From the NCBI GenBank assembly GCA_021826065.1, contig JAKADY010000030.1, positions 1 to 39,318 of the forward strand: a stretch of 39,318 nucleotides of DNA, given 5' to 3'. This DNA comes from Pseudomonadota bacterium. GTDB lineage: Bacteria; Pseudomonadota; Gammaproteobacteria; Burkholderiales; Thiobacillaceae. Below, one piece after another: positions 7,733-16,578 of this stretch. Position 1 is the stretch's first letter; the number at the start of each line of letters is the position of its first letter. The notes beneath the pieces were generated by a model, which saw nothing but the letters and a program-made list of their open reading frames with translations, did not search any database and was not told the origin of the DNA. A program made the position numbers and the translations under genes.

Positions 7733-7890
7733 AAAGGTCAATTCGCCATGCCGGGTGAGCATGGTCTTGGGTTTGAAGCCGGGGGCCCTATAGCGCCGGG
7801 TCGCAGAGCGCTCGTGAGGTCGGGCGCCAATAAACTCGTCGCGCTCGATCTTGGGGCTTCCAGCGGATGCGTTTCGACCCGCGTCGCCAT
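7733..7890 (-). pseudogene. IS256-family transposase remnant
   Basis: The minus strand encodes KIERDEFIGARPHERSATRR and then APGFKPKTMLTRHGELTF. This matches the conserved N-terminal segment of IS256-type (mutator) transposases, where ER..xxGA.PYER....RGYANGFKPKT is typical. An ATG at 7890 with a strong AGGAGT upstream encodes MATRVETHPLEA in another frame, so the original start survives but a frame change or deletion separates it from the conserved block. Homology stops at GELTF, where the truncated receptor gene begins. No catalytic DDE part remains, so the element is dead. Confidence 0.7.
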
Positions 7891-8104
7891 GAGGGGTACA
7901 CTCCTTTCTCGATGTCATGGCCTCAAGACCCACCATCGTGCCGCCTGCTGGGCGGCGACCTCCGGCGCTACGCACCTTCGTTCCCCGCCCAGCTGGCCAC
8001 GGGCAAAACGGAATTTACAGAAAGAACGATACGCCTAGCAGGGACGAGCTGATCCAGGTCTGAATTTTTGAGGACTTCTGCTGCAGCAATCGGAGCGCAA
8101 ACAA
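7891..8104. other. Spacer between IS256 remnant and hsdM
   Basis: This holds the transposase RBS on the minus strand (7891-7907) and then about 200 bases without a recognised gene. A TTTACA at 8014-8019 might be a -35 for hsdM, but no convincing -10 was found at 16-18 bases. The last part is locally more AT-rich than the flanks. Confidence 0.35.
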
Positions 8105-10249
8105 GTGAACCACAGCGAAATCGTCAGTTTCCTCTGGGGTGTTGCCGACCTGATCCGCGATACCTTCAAGCGCGGGAAATACCAGGACGTGATCCTGCCG
8201 CTTACGGTGCTGCGGCGGCTCGACTGCGTGCTGGCGCCGACCAAGGCGAAGGTTCTGGAAGCTCAGGCCCGCTACCAAGGCAGGCTTGAAAACCTCGACG
8301 CGTTGCTGCGCAAGACTTCAGGTTTTGCCTTCTACAACACCTCGCGCTACGACTTCGACAAGCTGCTGGCCGACGCGCCGCATCTTGCCGCCAACCTCCG
8401 CAATTACATCGCCGGTTTCAGCCCCAACATGCGCGAGGTGCTGGAGAAGTTCGACTTCGACAACACGATCTCCAAACTCGACGAGGCGGGGCTGCTCTTC
8501 CAGGTGCTCGAGCGCTTCAAGAAAGTCGATCTCCACCCCGACAAGATCGACAACCCGACGATGGGGACGATCTTCGAGGAGCTGATTCGCAAGTTCAACG
8601 AGGCCCTGAACGAGAACCCCGGCGAGCACTTCACCCCGCGCGATGTGGTGCATCTGATGGTGGAGCTGATGCTCGCTGGCGACACGGAGCGCATCCGCCG
8701 CAAGGGGATCGTGTGCACGGTCTATGACCCCTGCTGCGGCTCGGGCGGCATGCTCATGATCGCCAAGGAGCACATCACCATCGGCTGGCGGCGAAACGGC
8801 GAGGTCAACCGCCCAGCGATCAATCCGGAAGCCGACATCCACCTCTTCGGCCAGGAGGTGAACCCGGAGACCTGGGCCGTCTCGAAGTCCGACCTTTTCA
8901 TGAAAGACCCAACCGGGCGCGATGCGGACAACATCGCCTTCGGCAGCGTGCTCTCGAACGACCGCCACGCGGGCCGCAGCTTCGACTACCTGATCGCCAA
9001 TCCGCCCTACGGCAAGGACTGGAAACGCGACGAGGACGCCGTGCGCGCCGAGCATGAGCGCGGGGCCGCGGGTCGCTTCGGCGCGGGACTGCCGCGCATC
9101 AGCGACGGGCAACTGCTCTTCCTGCTGCACATGCTCGCGCACATGAAAGACCCGAAAGAAGGCGGCTCGCGCATCGCGATCATCATGAACGGCTCGCCGC
9201 TTTTCACGGGCGACGCCGGAAGCGGCGAGAGTGAGATTCGCCGCTTCATTCTCGAAAACGACCTCCTCGAAGCCCTCATCGCCCTGCCAGAGCAGCTTTT
9301 CTACAACACCGGCATCGCAACCTACGTCTGGGTACTTACCAACCGCAAGGCGCCCGAGCGCAAGGGCAAGGTGCAGCTCATTGATGCGAGCCGCTTCTGG
9401 GCGCCGATGAGGAAGAGCCTGGGCGACAAGCGGCGCGAGATCCCGCCCGAACGCGCGCAGGACATCGTGAAGATCCTGACTGACTTCAAAGACGGCGACA
9501 CGCGCCGGATCACCAAGGACGGCCAGGAAGAAGAGGTGGTGGTGAGCCGCATTTTCCCGACCACCCACTTCGGCTTCCGCAAGATCACCGTGGAACGGCC
9601 GCTGCGCCTGAACTTCCAGGCCAGCCCCGAGCGCATCGCGCGGCTCGAGGCGGAAAAGGGCTTCCAGGCGCTGGCGCAGTCGAAGAAGAAGGGGGCGGCC
9701 AAAGCCCAGGAAGAGGCCGAGGGCAGGAGGCTTCAGCAGGCGATCCGTTCGCTGCTTGGCACATTGCCGGGCACCCTGTTCAAGGATCGGGAGGAATTCG
9801 AGCGGGCGCTGGACGACGCCGCGAAGAAGATCGGCGTGAAGCTGCCAGCACCGGCGCGCAAAGTCATCCTCTCGGCCCTCGCCGAGCGCGACGAAACGGC
9901 TGCCATCTGCCGCGACAAGGACGGCCACCCCGAGCCCGACCCCGAGCTGCGCGACAGCGAGAGTGTGCCGCTTCCTCAGGGTGACGATCCGGTGGACGCG
10001 GAGGGCGTGCCGGCGAGCGTTCGAGCGTTCTTCGAGCGCGAGGTCAAGCCGCACCTACCGGATGCCTGGATCGACACCAGCAAACGCGATCCCAAGGACG
10101 GCAAGGTCGGAATCGTCGGCTACGAGATCAACTTCAACCGCTACTTCTACCGCTACACGCCACCCCGCCCGCTCGAGGAGATCGAGGCCGACATCCGCGC
10201 AATCGAGCAGGACATCCTGCGCATGCTGGCGGAGGTGACGGGCCGATGA
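8105..10249 (+). CDS. hsdM: Type I restriction-modification methyltransferase HsdM
   Basis: A 714-residue M subunit of a type I restriction-modification system. An N-terminal HsdM_N helical domain (IVSFLWGVADLIRDTFKRGKYQDVILPLTVLRRLD) precedes the N6-adenine methylase domain. SAM motif I DPCCGSGGML is near residue 208 and catalytic motif IV NPPYGKDW near residue 299. GTIFEELIRKFNE and GEHFTPRDVVHLMVEL are classic family segments. It pairs with HsdS to methylate target adenines. It is longer than the roughly 500-residue E. coli subunit; the C-terminal 200 residues are charged and helical and end in a ring of Glu/Arg. The GTG start is fixed by the conserved N terminus. The stop overlaps hsdS by ATGA. 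Confidence 0.94.
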   Translation: MNHSEIVSFLWGVADLIRDTFKRGKYQDVILPLTVLRRLDCVLAPTKAKVLEAQARYQGRLENLDALLRKTSGFAFYNTSRYDFDKLLADAPHLAANLRNYIAGFSPNMREVLEKFDFDNTISKLDEAGLLFQVLERFKKVDLHPDKIDNPTMGTIFEELIRKFNEALNENPGEHFTPRDVVHLMVELMLAGDTERIRRKGIVCTVYDPCCGSGGMLMIAKEHITIGWRRNGEVNRPAINPEADIHLFGQEVNPETWAVSKSDLFMKDPTGRDADNIAFGSVLSNDRHAGRSFDYLIANPPYGKDWKRDEDAVRAEHERGAAGRFGAGLPRISDGQLLFLLHMLAHMKDPKEGGSRIAIIMNGSPLFTGDAGSGESEIRRFILENDLLEALIALPEQLFYNTGIATYVWVLTNRKAPERKGKVQLIDASRFWAPMRKSLGDKRREIPPERAQDIVKILTDFKDGDTRRITKDGQEEEVVVSRIFPTTHFGFRKITVERPLRLNFQASPERIARLEAEKGFQALAQSKKKGAAKAQEEAEGRRLQQAIRSLLGTLPGTLFKDREEFERALDDAAKKIGVKLPAPARKVILSALAERDETAAICRDKDGHPEPDPELRDSESVPLPQGDDPVDAEGVPASVRAFFEREVKPHLPDAWIDTSKRDPKDGKVGIVGYEINFNRYFYRYTPPRPLEEIEADIRAIEQDILRMLAEVTGR

Positions 10250-11652
10250 ACGAACAGATGACGCAACCTGATGGCACACCACGCCTTGGTGCCGACGTTT
10301 TAGGCGGCGGTCAACGCCGTTTCAAGCCCTACCCCGCCTACAAGGACTCCCGCGTCGAGTGGCTGGGGGAGATCCCGGCGCATTGGGAGGTGAAGCGGCT
10401 GAAGGGCATCTTCCGAGTGGTCAACGGCTCAACTCCGGCAAGTGGCGAGCCGTCGTTCTGGGACGGTGACATCCCATGGGTTACCCCGGAGGATCTCGGC
10501 GATCTCGTGGGTGCCACTATCGCCACGACCCGGCGCAATATCACAGCGGCGGGATACCGAAGCTGCGGCACGACAGTCGTACCCGCTGGTTCCCTCGTCC
10601 TTTCTACACGATCCCCCATTGGTCACCTCGCGATCGCTGGCGTAGACCTCTGCACCAACCAAGGCTGCCGTAGTTTGGTGTTCCGTGACTCGGCCTCGCG
10701 GGAATTCCATTACTACGAGCTGCTTGCCGCGCGGCCAGAACTCGAATCGTTGGGACAGGGGAGCACTTTTCGAGAACTTGCCAAGGGGACGCTCGAGAAT
10801 GTGGAACTCGCCGTTCCCCCCGAGCCAGAGCAACGCGCCATCGCCGCCTTCCTCGACCGGGAGACGGCGAAGATCGATGCACTGGTGGCGAAGAAGGAGC
10901 GGCTAATCGAGCTCTTGCAGGAGAAGCGCACCGCCCTCATCACCCGCGCCGTCACCAAGGGCCTCGACCCGACCGCCCCCATGAAGGACTCCGGCATCGA
11001 GTGGCTGGGGGAGATTCCGGCGCATTGGGAGGTGAAGCCGATCCGAGCGTTGGCGCGGCCAGGTTACAAGACATTTACGGACGGCGACTGGATCGAGTTG
11101 CCGTTCATTCGGGACGAAGGCATCCGACTCATCCAGACGGGCAACGTGGGGATCGGCGAGTACAAGGAACAGGGCTTTCGCTACATTGACGAAGAGACCT
11201 TCCGCGCCTTCCACTGCACTGAAGTCTTTCCTGGAGATGTATTGATCTGCCGCCTCGCTGATCCAGTCGGGCGCGCATGTCTCGCACCTGATCTTGGGTG
11301 TCGAATGATCACATCCGTTGACGTGTGCATCCTCAAACCCGCGAGCGACGTTCATGCCGCATTTGTCGTCTATGCGCTCAGTAGTTCCGAGTACCTGGCA
11401 TGGCTGAGCGGGATATGTCGGGGCGGTACGAGGGACCGCGTCAGCCGCTCCATGCTGGGAGAAATCCAGGTGCAGAAACCGCCTCTCCACGAGCAACGCG
11501 CCATCGCCGCCTTCCTCGACCGCGAGACGGCGAAGATCGATGCGCTCATCGCCAAGGTCCGCGAGGCCATCGAGCGGCTCAAGGAATACCGCACCGCGCT
11601 CATCTCCGCCGCGGTGACGGGCAAGATTGACGTGCGGGAGGAGACGGCATGA
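10246..11652 (+). CDS. hsdS: Type I specificity subunit HsdS
   Basis: A 468-residue S subunit with two target-recognition domains arranged as a tandem duplication. Each half starts with EWLGEIPAHWEVK (DNA copies at 10357-10395 and 10999-11037, one mismatch). Each ends in a conserved helix EQRAIAAFLDRETAKIDAL (DNA copies at 10828-10880 and 11491-11543, one mismatch), followed by a spacer helix with RTALI. The variable parts between them set the two half-sites of the DNA target. The conserved helices act as a ruler and contact HsdM. The start overlaps the hsdM stop. Near-identical repeats make it prone to recombination that changes specificity. The target sequence cannot be deduced here. Confidence 0.93.
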   Translation: MNEQMTQPDGTPRLGADVLGGGQRRFKPYPAYKDSRVEWLGEIPAHWEVKRLKGIFRVVNGSTPASGEPSFWDGDIPWVTPEDLGDLVGATIATTRRNITAAGYRSCGTTVVPAGSLVLSTRSPIGHLAIAGVDLCTNQGCRSLVFRDSASREFHYYELLAARPELESLGQGSTFRELAKGTLENVELAVPPEPEQRAIAAFLDRETAKIDALVAKKERLIELLQEKRTALITRAVTKGLDPTAPMKDSGIEWLGEIPAHWEVKPIRALARPGYKTFTDGDWIELPFIRDEGIRLIQTGNVGIGEYKEQGFRYIDEETFRAFHCTEVFPGDVLICRLADPVGRACLAPDLGCRMITSVDVCILKPASDVHAAFVVYALSSSEYLAWLSGICRGGTRDRVSRSMLGEIQVQKPPLHEQRAIAAFLDRETAKIDALIAKVREAIERLKEYRTALISAAVTGKIDVREETA

Positions 11653-11714
11653 GGGAGGGGACCGCAGGCAGACGCCCCGCGCCCGCTGCCTCGTTACAGG
11701 CCGCCAAGCCGCGC

Positions 11715-11743
11715 TTGACCCCACGTTCTTGGTTATTCATACT
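11715..11743 (+). promoter_or_regulatory. Possible promoter for fic-hsdR
   Basis: TTGACC (11715-11720), a 17-base gap and CATACT (11738-11743) give a plausible sigma70 promoter in the only sizeable gap (154 bases) of the island operon. The tract around it is AT-richer than its surroundings. Matches to consensus are 5/6 and 4/6 by eye. Confidence 0.4.
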
Positions 11744-11759
11744 TGGCCCATAAAGTCTT

Positions 11760-11794
11760 AATAGCATTCGCGGCTATTGAGTTCTCGTCAATAG
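11760..11794 (+). promoter_or_regulatory. Overlapping inverted repeats upstream of fic
   Basis: Three arms lie in 35 bases: AATAGC (11760-11765), GCTATTGA (11773-11780) and TCAATAG (11788-11794). The middle arm can pair with either neighbour. The right pair, CTATTGA-N7-TCAATAG, is a perfect 7-base inverted repeat that ends 12 bases before the fic ATG and covers its RBS region. This could be an operator array or two mutually exclusive hairpins in the leader. Confidence 0.45.
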
Positions 11795-11806
11795 GAATCC
11801 CACCGG

Positions 11807-12970
11807 ATGAAACGGGGCGAGACAGGCACTTACGTGGTGACGGCGACCGGGGGAGAAGCGGTTCGTGCGTTCGTGCCGGCGCCGCTGCCGCCGACACCGC
11901 CGCTCGCATTGGAAGCCAACCTCCAACGCTCCTTAGAAGCCGCAGTGCTTGCGCTCGGTCGCCTCGACGGCGTTTCGACCCTGCTGCCGGACAAGTCGCT
12001 CTTCCTCTACAGCTACGTCCGCAAGGAAGCCGTCCTGTCCTCGCAGATCGAAGGCACGCAATCGTCGCTGTCCGATCTGCTGCTGTTCGAACTGGACGAG
12101 GCGCCCGGCGTGCCGCTCGACGACGTGGTCGAGGTGTCCAATTACGTCGCCGCGCTGGATCACGGCCTTGCGCGACTGCGCGAGGGTTTCCCGCTCTCGA
12201 ACCGGCTGATCCGCGAGATCCACGGCGTACTGTTCTCGCGCGGGCGCGGCAGCGGCAAGGACCCCGGCGAGTTCCGCCGATCGCAGAACTGGATCGGCGG
12301 CACGCGCCCCGGCAACGCGACCTTCGTTCCCCCGCCGCACACCATGGTCGCCGACTGCATGGACGCGCTCGAGCGCTTCCTGCACGCCGAGGACGACGGC
12401 CTTCCGGTGCTGGTGCGTGCCGCGCTCGCGCACGTGCAGTTCGAGACGATTCATCCGTTCCTCGACGGCAACGGCCGGGTCGGCAGACTGTTGATCACGT
12501 TCCTGCTGTGCCATGCGGGGGTGCTGCGGGACCCATTGCTCTATCTCAGCCTCTATTTCAAGCAGCACCGCCAGGACTACTACGCGTTGCTCGACCTCGT
12601 CAGGCGGGAAGGCGATTGGGAGGCGTGGCTCGCCTTTTTCCTGGAGGGCGTGCGCCTGACGGCGCAGGGCGCGGTGGAGACGGCGCAACGCCTGGCAGCC
12701 ATGTTCGGCGACGACCGCGCGCGGATCGAGCAAGGGGGACGCCGCGCCGGCTCGGCGCTGCGCGTTTACGACGCGCTCAAGGCGCGCCCGATCTTGTCCC
12801 TGCCCGAAATCTGTCGCACCACCGGCCTTTCGTTCCCGGCCGCGGCATCGGGCATGGACCTCCTCGCCGAGTTGAAGATCGCACGGGAACTGACCGGCAA
12901 GCGCCGCAACCGGCTGTTCGTGTACGACCGTTATCTGAGCGTGCTGAAGGAGGGAACCGAGCGCCCATGA
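11807..12970 (+). CDS. Fic family AMP-transferase-like protein
   Basis: A 387-residue Fic protein. The core motif HPFLDGNGRVGR (near residues 216-227) fits HxFx(D/E)GNGRxxR, with catalytic His and the anion-binding Gly-Asn-Gly-Arg all present. LSSQIEGTQSSL near residue 79 contains the S/T-x-x-x-E-G inhibitory motif of class II Fic proteins, whose Glu blocks ATP binding. A Fic/DOC N-terminal domain precedes the core, and a C-terminal winged-helix-like part (LSLPEICRTTGLSFPAAASGMDLL) may bind DNA. Fic enzymes transfer AMP to hydroxyl side chains. It sits between hsdS and hsdR, its stop overlapping hsdR by ATGA. Fic genes recur inside type I loci, but their role there is unsettled. Confidence 0.9.
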   Translation: MKRGETGTYVVTATGGEAVRAFVPAPLPPTPPLALEANLQRSLEAAVLALGRLDGVSTLLPDKSLFLYSYVRKEAVLSSQIEGTQSSLSDLLLFELDEAPGVPLDDVVEVSNYVAALDHGLARLREGFPLSNRLIREIHGVLFSRGRGSGKDPGEFRRSQNWIGGTRPGNATFVPPPHTMVADCMDALERFLHAEDDGLPVLVRAALAHVQFETIHPFLDGNGRVGRLLITFLLCHAGVLRDPLLYLSLYFKQHRQDYYALLDLVRREGDWEAWLAFFLEGVRLTAQGAVETAQRLAAMFGDDRARIEQGGRRAGSALRVYDALKARPILSLPEICRTTGLSFPAAASGMDLLAELKIARELTGKRRNRLFVYDRYLSVLKEGTERP

Positions 12971-15900
12971 GCCCCGAGATCTCCGAACGCGCCTTCGAGG
13001 AGGCGATCGAGTGCGGGCTGCTCCAGCACGGTCCCGACGCCTGCGCCAGCGACGCGAAGGCCATGCGCGAGACATCGCCGCCATATGGCGACACCCCAGC
13101 TGGCGGCTACCGCAAGCGCAAGCCGGAGGACTACGACCGCACCCTGTGCCTCTTGCCGCGCGACGTGGTGGACTTCGTCCTCGCCACGCAACCCAAGGAA
13201 TGGCAGAAGCTCACCCAGCACCACGGCGCGGCAGTCAAGGAGCAGTTTTTGAAGCGCCTTGCCGCCGAAATCGAGCGGCGCGGGGCGCTCGACGTGCTGC
13301 GGGGCGGCATCAAGGACTCGGGCTGCAAGTTCCGGCTTGCGTACTTCCGACCCGCGAGCGGTCTCAACGAGGAGACACGGCGGCTCTATCAGGCGAACCT
13401 CTTCTCCGTGGTCCGCCAGCTCCGCTATAGCACGAAGGACGAGACGAAGAGCCTCGATCTGGTGCTGTTCCTGAACGGCATCCCGATCTTCACCGCCGAG
13501 CTCAAGAACCCCCTCACCGGCCAGACCGTCGAGGACGCGATCCGCCAGTACAAGACCGACCGCGACCCGCGCGAACCGCTTTTCGCCTACGGCCGCTGCC
13601 TCGCGCATTTCGCGGTGGACCCGGAGCTGGTTTACATGACCACGCACCTGCAGGGCGCGAAGACGCGCTTTTTGCCGTTCAACCAGGGCCGCTTCGGCGG
13701 CGCCGGCAACCCGCCCGTGCCACCCACGCGCCAGGGCTACGCGACGGCCTACCTCTGGGAAGCCATCTGGGCGCGCGACAGCGTGCTCGACCTGGTGCGC
13801 CAGTTCATCCACGAAGTCGTGGACGAAGACGAGAAGGGCCGCAAGAACGGCAAGCGGTCGTTGATCTTCCCCCGCTATCACCAGATCGAATGCGTGCGTC
13901 GGCTGGTGGCCGACGCCCGCGCTCGCGGCCCCGGGCAGAGGTATCTCATCCAGCACTCGGCCGGAAGCGGCAAGAGCTTCACGATAGCCTGGCTGGCACA
14001 CCAGCTCTCGACCCTGCACGATGCCTCCGACCGGCGCGTGTTCGACTCGATCGTGGTCGTGACCGACCGGCGCGTGCTGGATCGCCAGCTCCAGAGGACC
14101 ATGCGTCAGTTCGAGCAGACGCTCGGTGTGGTCGAGAACATCGACACCACTTCGCGCCAGCTCAAGGAGGCACTCGAGTCGGGCAAGACGATCATCGTCA
14201 CGACGCTCCAGAAGTTCCCGGTGATCTCCGAGCAGATCGGTGCACTTCCGGGCAAGCGCTTCGCCGTGATTGTGGATGAGGCGCACTCCTCCCAGTCGGG
14301 CGAAAGCAGCAAGCACATGAAGGCCGTACTCAGCTTCGGCTCGCTCGAAGAAGCCGAACGGGAGGAGGCTGCTGCGTCCACGCCCGAGGAGGCGCTGGAA
14401 AACCGCATCCTCGCCGAGATGGAAAAGCGCGGGCGGCTGCCGAACGTCTCGTTTTTTGCCTTCACTGCCACACCCAAGCCCAAGACCCTCGAGCTGTTCG
14501 GCGAGCGGCGTGCGGACGGGAAGTTCGCGCCGTTTCATCTCTACAGCATGCGTCAGGCGATCGAAGAGGGCTTCATCCTCGACGTGCTCGCCCACTACAC
14601 GACCTACAAGGCCTACTGGCGGCTCGTCAAAAAGATCGAGGGCGATCCGCGCTACGACAAGCGGAAGGCCGCGTCCCTGCTCAAGTCTTTCGTCGATCTG
14701 CACCCGCACGCGATCAACGAGAAAGTGCGGATCATGGTCGAGCACTTCGCGGCGCAGGTGCAGAACGAGATCGGGGGCAAGGCCAAGGCGATGATCGTCA
14801 CCCGCTCCCGCCTGCACGCGGTGCGCTACAAACTGGCGGTCGATCGCTACCTCGCCGATCGCGGCTATCCGTTCAAGGCGCTGGTAGCGTTCTCGGGGAC
14901 GGTCCGGGACGGCGGCAAGGACTACACCGAGGCGAACATGAACGGCTTTCCCGAGGCGCAGACGCCCAAGGCCTTCGACCGACCCGAGTATCGGTTGCTG
15001 ATCGTCGCCAACAAGTTTCAGACCGGTTTCGACCAGCCGCTGCTCCACACGATGTACGTGGACAAGAAGCTCGGCGGCGTGAACGCGGTGCAGACGCTCT
15101 CGCGGCTGAACCGTACCCATCCGGAGAAAAAAGGCACGATCGTGCTCGACTTCGCGAACGAATCGGACGAGATCAAGGCCGCCTTCGAGCCCTATTACGA
15201 GACGACGCTGCTTTCGGAGGCCACCGACCCGAACCTGCTCTACGAGATCCAAAGCCGCCTCACGACCTTTCCCGTTTACACCGAAGCCGACGTGGAGGCC
15301 TTCGCGAAGCTTTACTTCGACCCCAAAACGACGCAAGACCGACTCTATGCGGTGCTCGCGCCGATCGTCGGGCGCTTCCGGGAACTCTCTGACGACGAGC
15401 GTGCCGACTTCCGCGGCCAGCTCACCGACTACATCCGCCTCTACGCCTTCCTCGCCCAGGTGCTCACGTTCACAGACGCTGAGCTTGAAAAGCTCTACGT
15501 CTTCGCGCGCCACCTGCGGCGCCTGCTGCCCGCCGACCGGGAGACGCTGCCGCGCGAGGTACAGCAGAACATCGACATGGAGTCCTACCGAATCCAGCGA
15601 ACCGCAAGCGGCAGGATCACGCTAGAGCGCAAGCCCGGCGTCCTGGAACCCGTCGGGACGAAGGGCCCGCAGGGCCCGGCGCCGGAGGAGCTGGAAGCCC
15701 TTTCACGAATCATTGCCGAACTCAATGAGCGGTTCGGCCTGAACCTCGGTCCCGAGCACCGCGTAACGCTCGGTCAGATGATGGAGAAGCTGGACGGCGA
15801 CGCGGCGCTCGATGCCGCCGCGCGCGTCAACACGCGCGAGAACGTACGGCTCACTTTCGACCAGAAGGTCGAGCAGGTGATCCAGGAAATCGTGGACTCG

Positions 15901-16503
15901 AACTTCGAACTCTACAAGCGCATCACCGACGACCGCGCCTTCGGCGAGGCGGTGAAGAACTTTCTCTTCGACCAGTACCTGCGCACCCACCGCAACGCCG
16001 AGGCGCTGATCAAGCGGGGTGAGTCGAAGACGCTCGAGTTCAAGCCCACGCTCCGCTGGAACCTGAAGGAACGGCGACAAGACGACCGAGGGGTGACCCA
16101 CGCGGTGCTAAAGACGATTGCCGCATTCCTGAACACCGAGGGCGGGGATCTCCTGATCGGCGTCGCCGATGATGGCTCGATCGTCGGCATCGAGGGGGAT
16201 GGCTTCGACACCGACGACCAGTTCATGCAGCATCTCGACCAGGTCGTGCGCGACGGCCTCGGCGATCGCGCGAGCACCTGCATTGACCTCAGGATGCAGG
16301 TCGTCCAGGGCAAGACCGTCTGCGTCGTGAGTTGCCAGCGCAGCCCAGAGCCCATGTTCCTAAAATGGAAAGGGATGGAGGCCAGCGCCGACGGCGACTT
16401 CTTCGTGCGAAGGGGACCAGGGACCGTGAAGTTGTCACCTGAGCGCGCGCAGGAGTACATCCGCACTCGATTCTCCTGCCACAAGACCGCCAGGAGGCGA
16501 TAG
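12967..16503 (+). CDS. hsdR: Type I restriction subunit HsdR with C-terminal AlbA_2-like domain
   Basis: A 1178-residue R subunit. The N-terminal PD-(D/E)xK nuclease domain shows LDLVLFLNGIPIFTAELKN near residue 163. The translocase follows with Walker A QHSAGSGKSFTIAW (about 330), DEAH (about 436), FAFTATPKP (about 497) and QTLSRLNRTHPEKKG (about 709). After the helical C-terminal part the frame continues into a block from about residue 1015, ESKTLEFKPTLRWN then TIAAFLNTEGGDLLIGVADDG and FFVRRGPGTVKLSP. This resembles the AlbA_2/Schlafen-AlbA (divergent AAA_4) domain. The fusion is uninterrupted. The start is the ATG overlapping the fic stop; the frame is open further upstream through fic, but that part is not coding for this protein. 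Confidence 0.92.
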   Translation: MSPEISERAFEEAIECGLLQHGPDACASDAKAMRETSPPYGDTPAGGYRKRKPEDYDRTLCLLPRDVVDFVLATQPKEWQKLTQHHGAAVKEQFLKRLAAEIERRGALDVLRGGIKDSGCKFRLAYFRPASGLNEETRRLYQANLFSVVRQLRYSTKDETKSLDLVLFLNGIPIFTAELKNPLTGQTVEDAIRQYKTDRDPREPLFAYGRCLAHFAVDPELVYMTTHLQGAKTRFLPFNQGRFGGAGNPPVPPTRQGYATAYLWEAIWARDSVLDLVRQFIHEVVDEDEKGRKNGKRSLIFPRYHQIECVRRLVADARARGPGQRYLIQHSAGSGKSFTIAWLAHQLSTLHDASDRRVFDSIVVVTDRRVLDRQLQRTMRQFEQTLGVVENIDTTSRQLKEALESGKTIIVTTLQKFPVISEQIGALPGKRFAVIVDEAHSSQSGESSKHMKAVLSFGSLEEAEREEAAASTPEEALENRILAEMEKRGRLPNVSFFAFTATPKPKTLELFGERRADGKFAPFHLYSMRQAIEEGFILDVLAHYTTYKAYWRLVKKIEGDPRYDKRKAASLLKSFVDLHPHAINEKVRIMVEHFAAQVQNEIGGKAKAMIVTRSRLHAVRYKLAVDRYLADRGYPFKALVAFSGTVRDGGKDYTEANMNGFPEAQTPKAFDRPEYRLLIVANKFQTGFDQPLLHTMYVDKKLGGVNAVQTLSRLNRTHPEKKGTIVLDFANESDEIKAAFEPYYETTLLSEATDPNLLYEIQSRLTTFPVYTEADVEAFAKLYFDPKTTQDRLYAVLAPIVGRFRELSDDERADFRGQLTDYIRLYAFLAQVLTFTDAELEKLYVFARHLRRLLPADRETLPREVQQNIDMESYRIQRTASGRITLERKPGVLEPVGTKGPQGPAPEELEALSRIIAELNERFGLNLGPEHRVTLGQMMEKLDGDAALDAAARVNTRENVRLTFDQKVEQVIQEIVDSNFELYKRITDDRAFGEAVKNFLFDQYLRTHRNAEALIKRGESKTLEFKPTLRWNLKERRQDDRGVTHAVLKTIAAFLNTEGGDLLIGVADDGSIVGIEGDGFDTDDQFMQHLDQVVRDGLGDRASTCIDLRMQVVQGKTVCVVSCQRSPEPMFLKWKGMEASADGDFFVRRGPGTVKLSPERAQEYIRTRFSCHKTARRR

Positions 16504-16578
16504 CCGCTTGCCGGGGGGCCGAAAGAAGACGGAGGCTCGTTCAAGGTGTTGCAACTCAAACGATAACCACCGGTTTAG

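Noticed and set aside
8318-10054. 578-codon minus-strand frame opposite hsdM
   Set aside because: hsdM has all methylase motifs on the plus strand; the opposite frame shows no family features.
11743-12966. Upstream extension of hsdR that would give a 1586-residue protein
   Set aside because: The extension lies in another frame of fic, has Arg/Ala-rich shadow composition, and a conserved HsdR start (MSPEISERAFEEAIE) overlaps the fic stop.
12931-15513. Long open frame (860 codons) on the minus strand opposite hsdR
   Set aside because: It is a shadow of a GC-rich gene: no recognisable domains, and composition follows the third-position bias of hsdR on the other strand.
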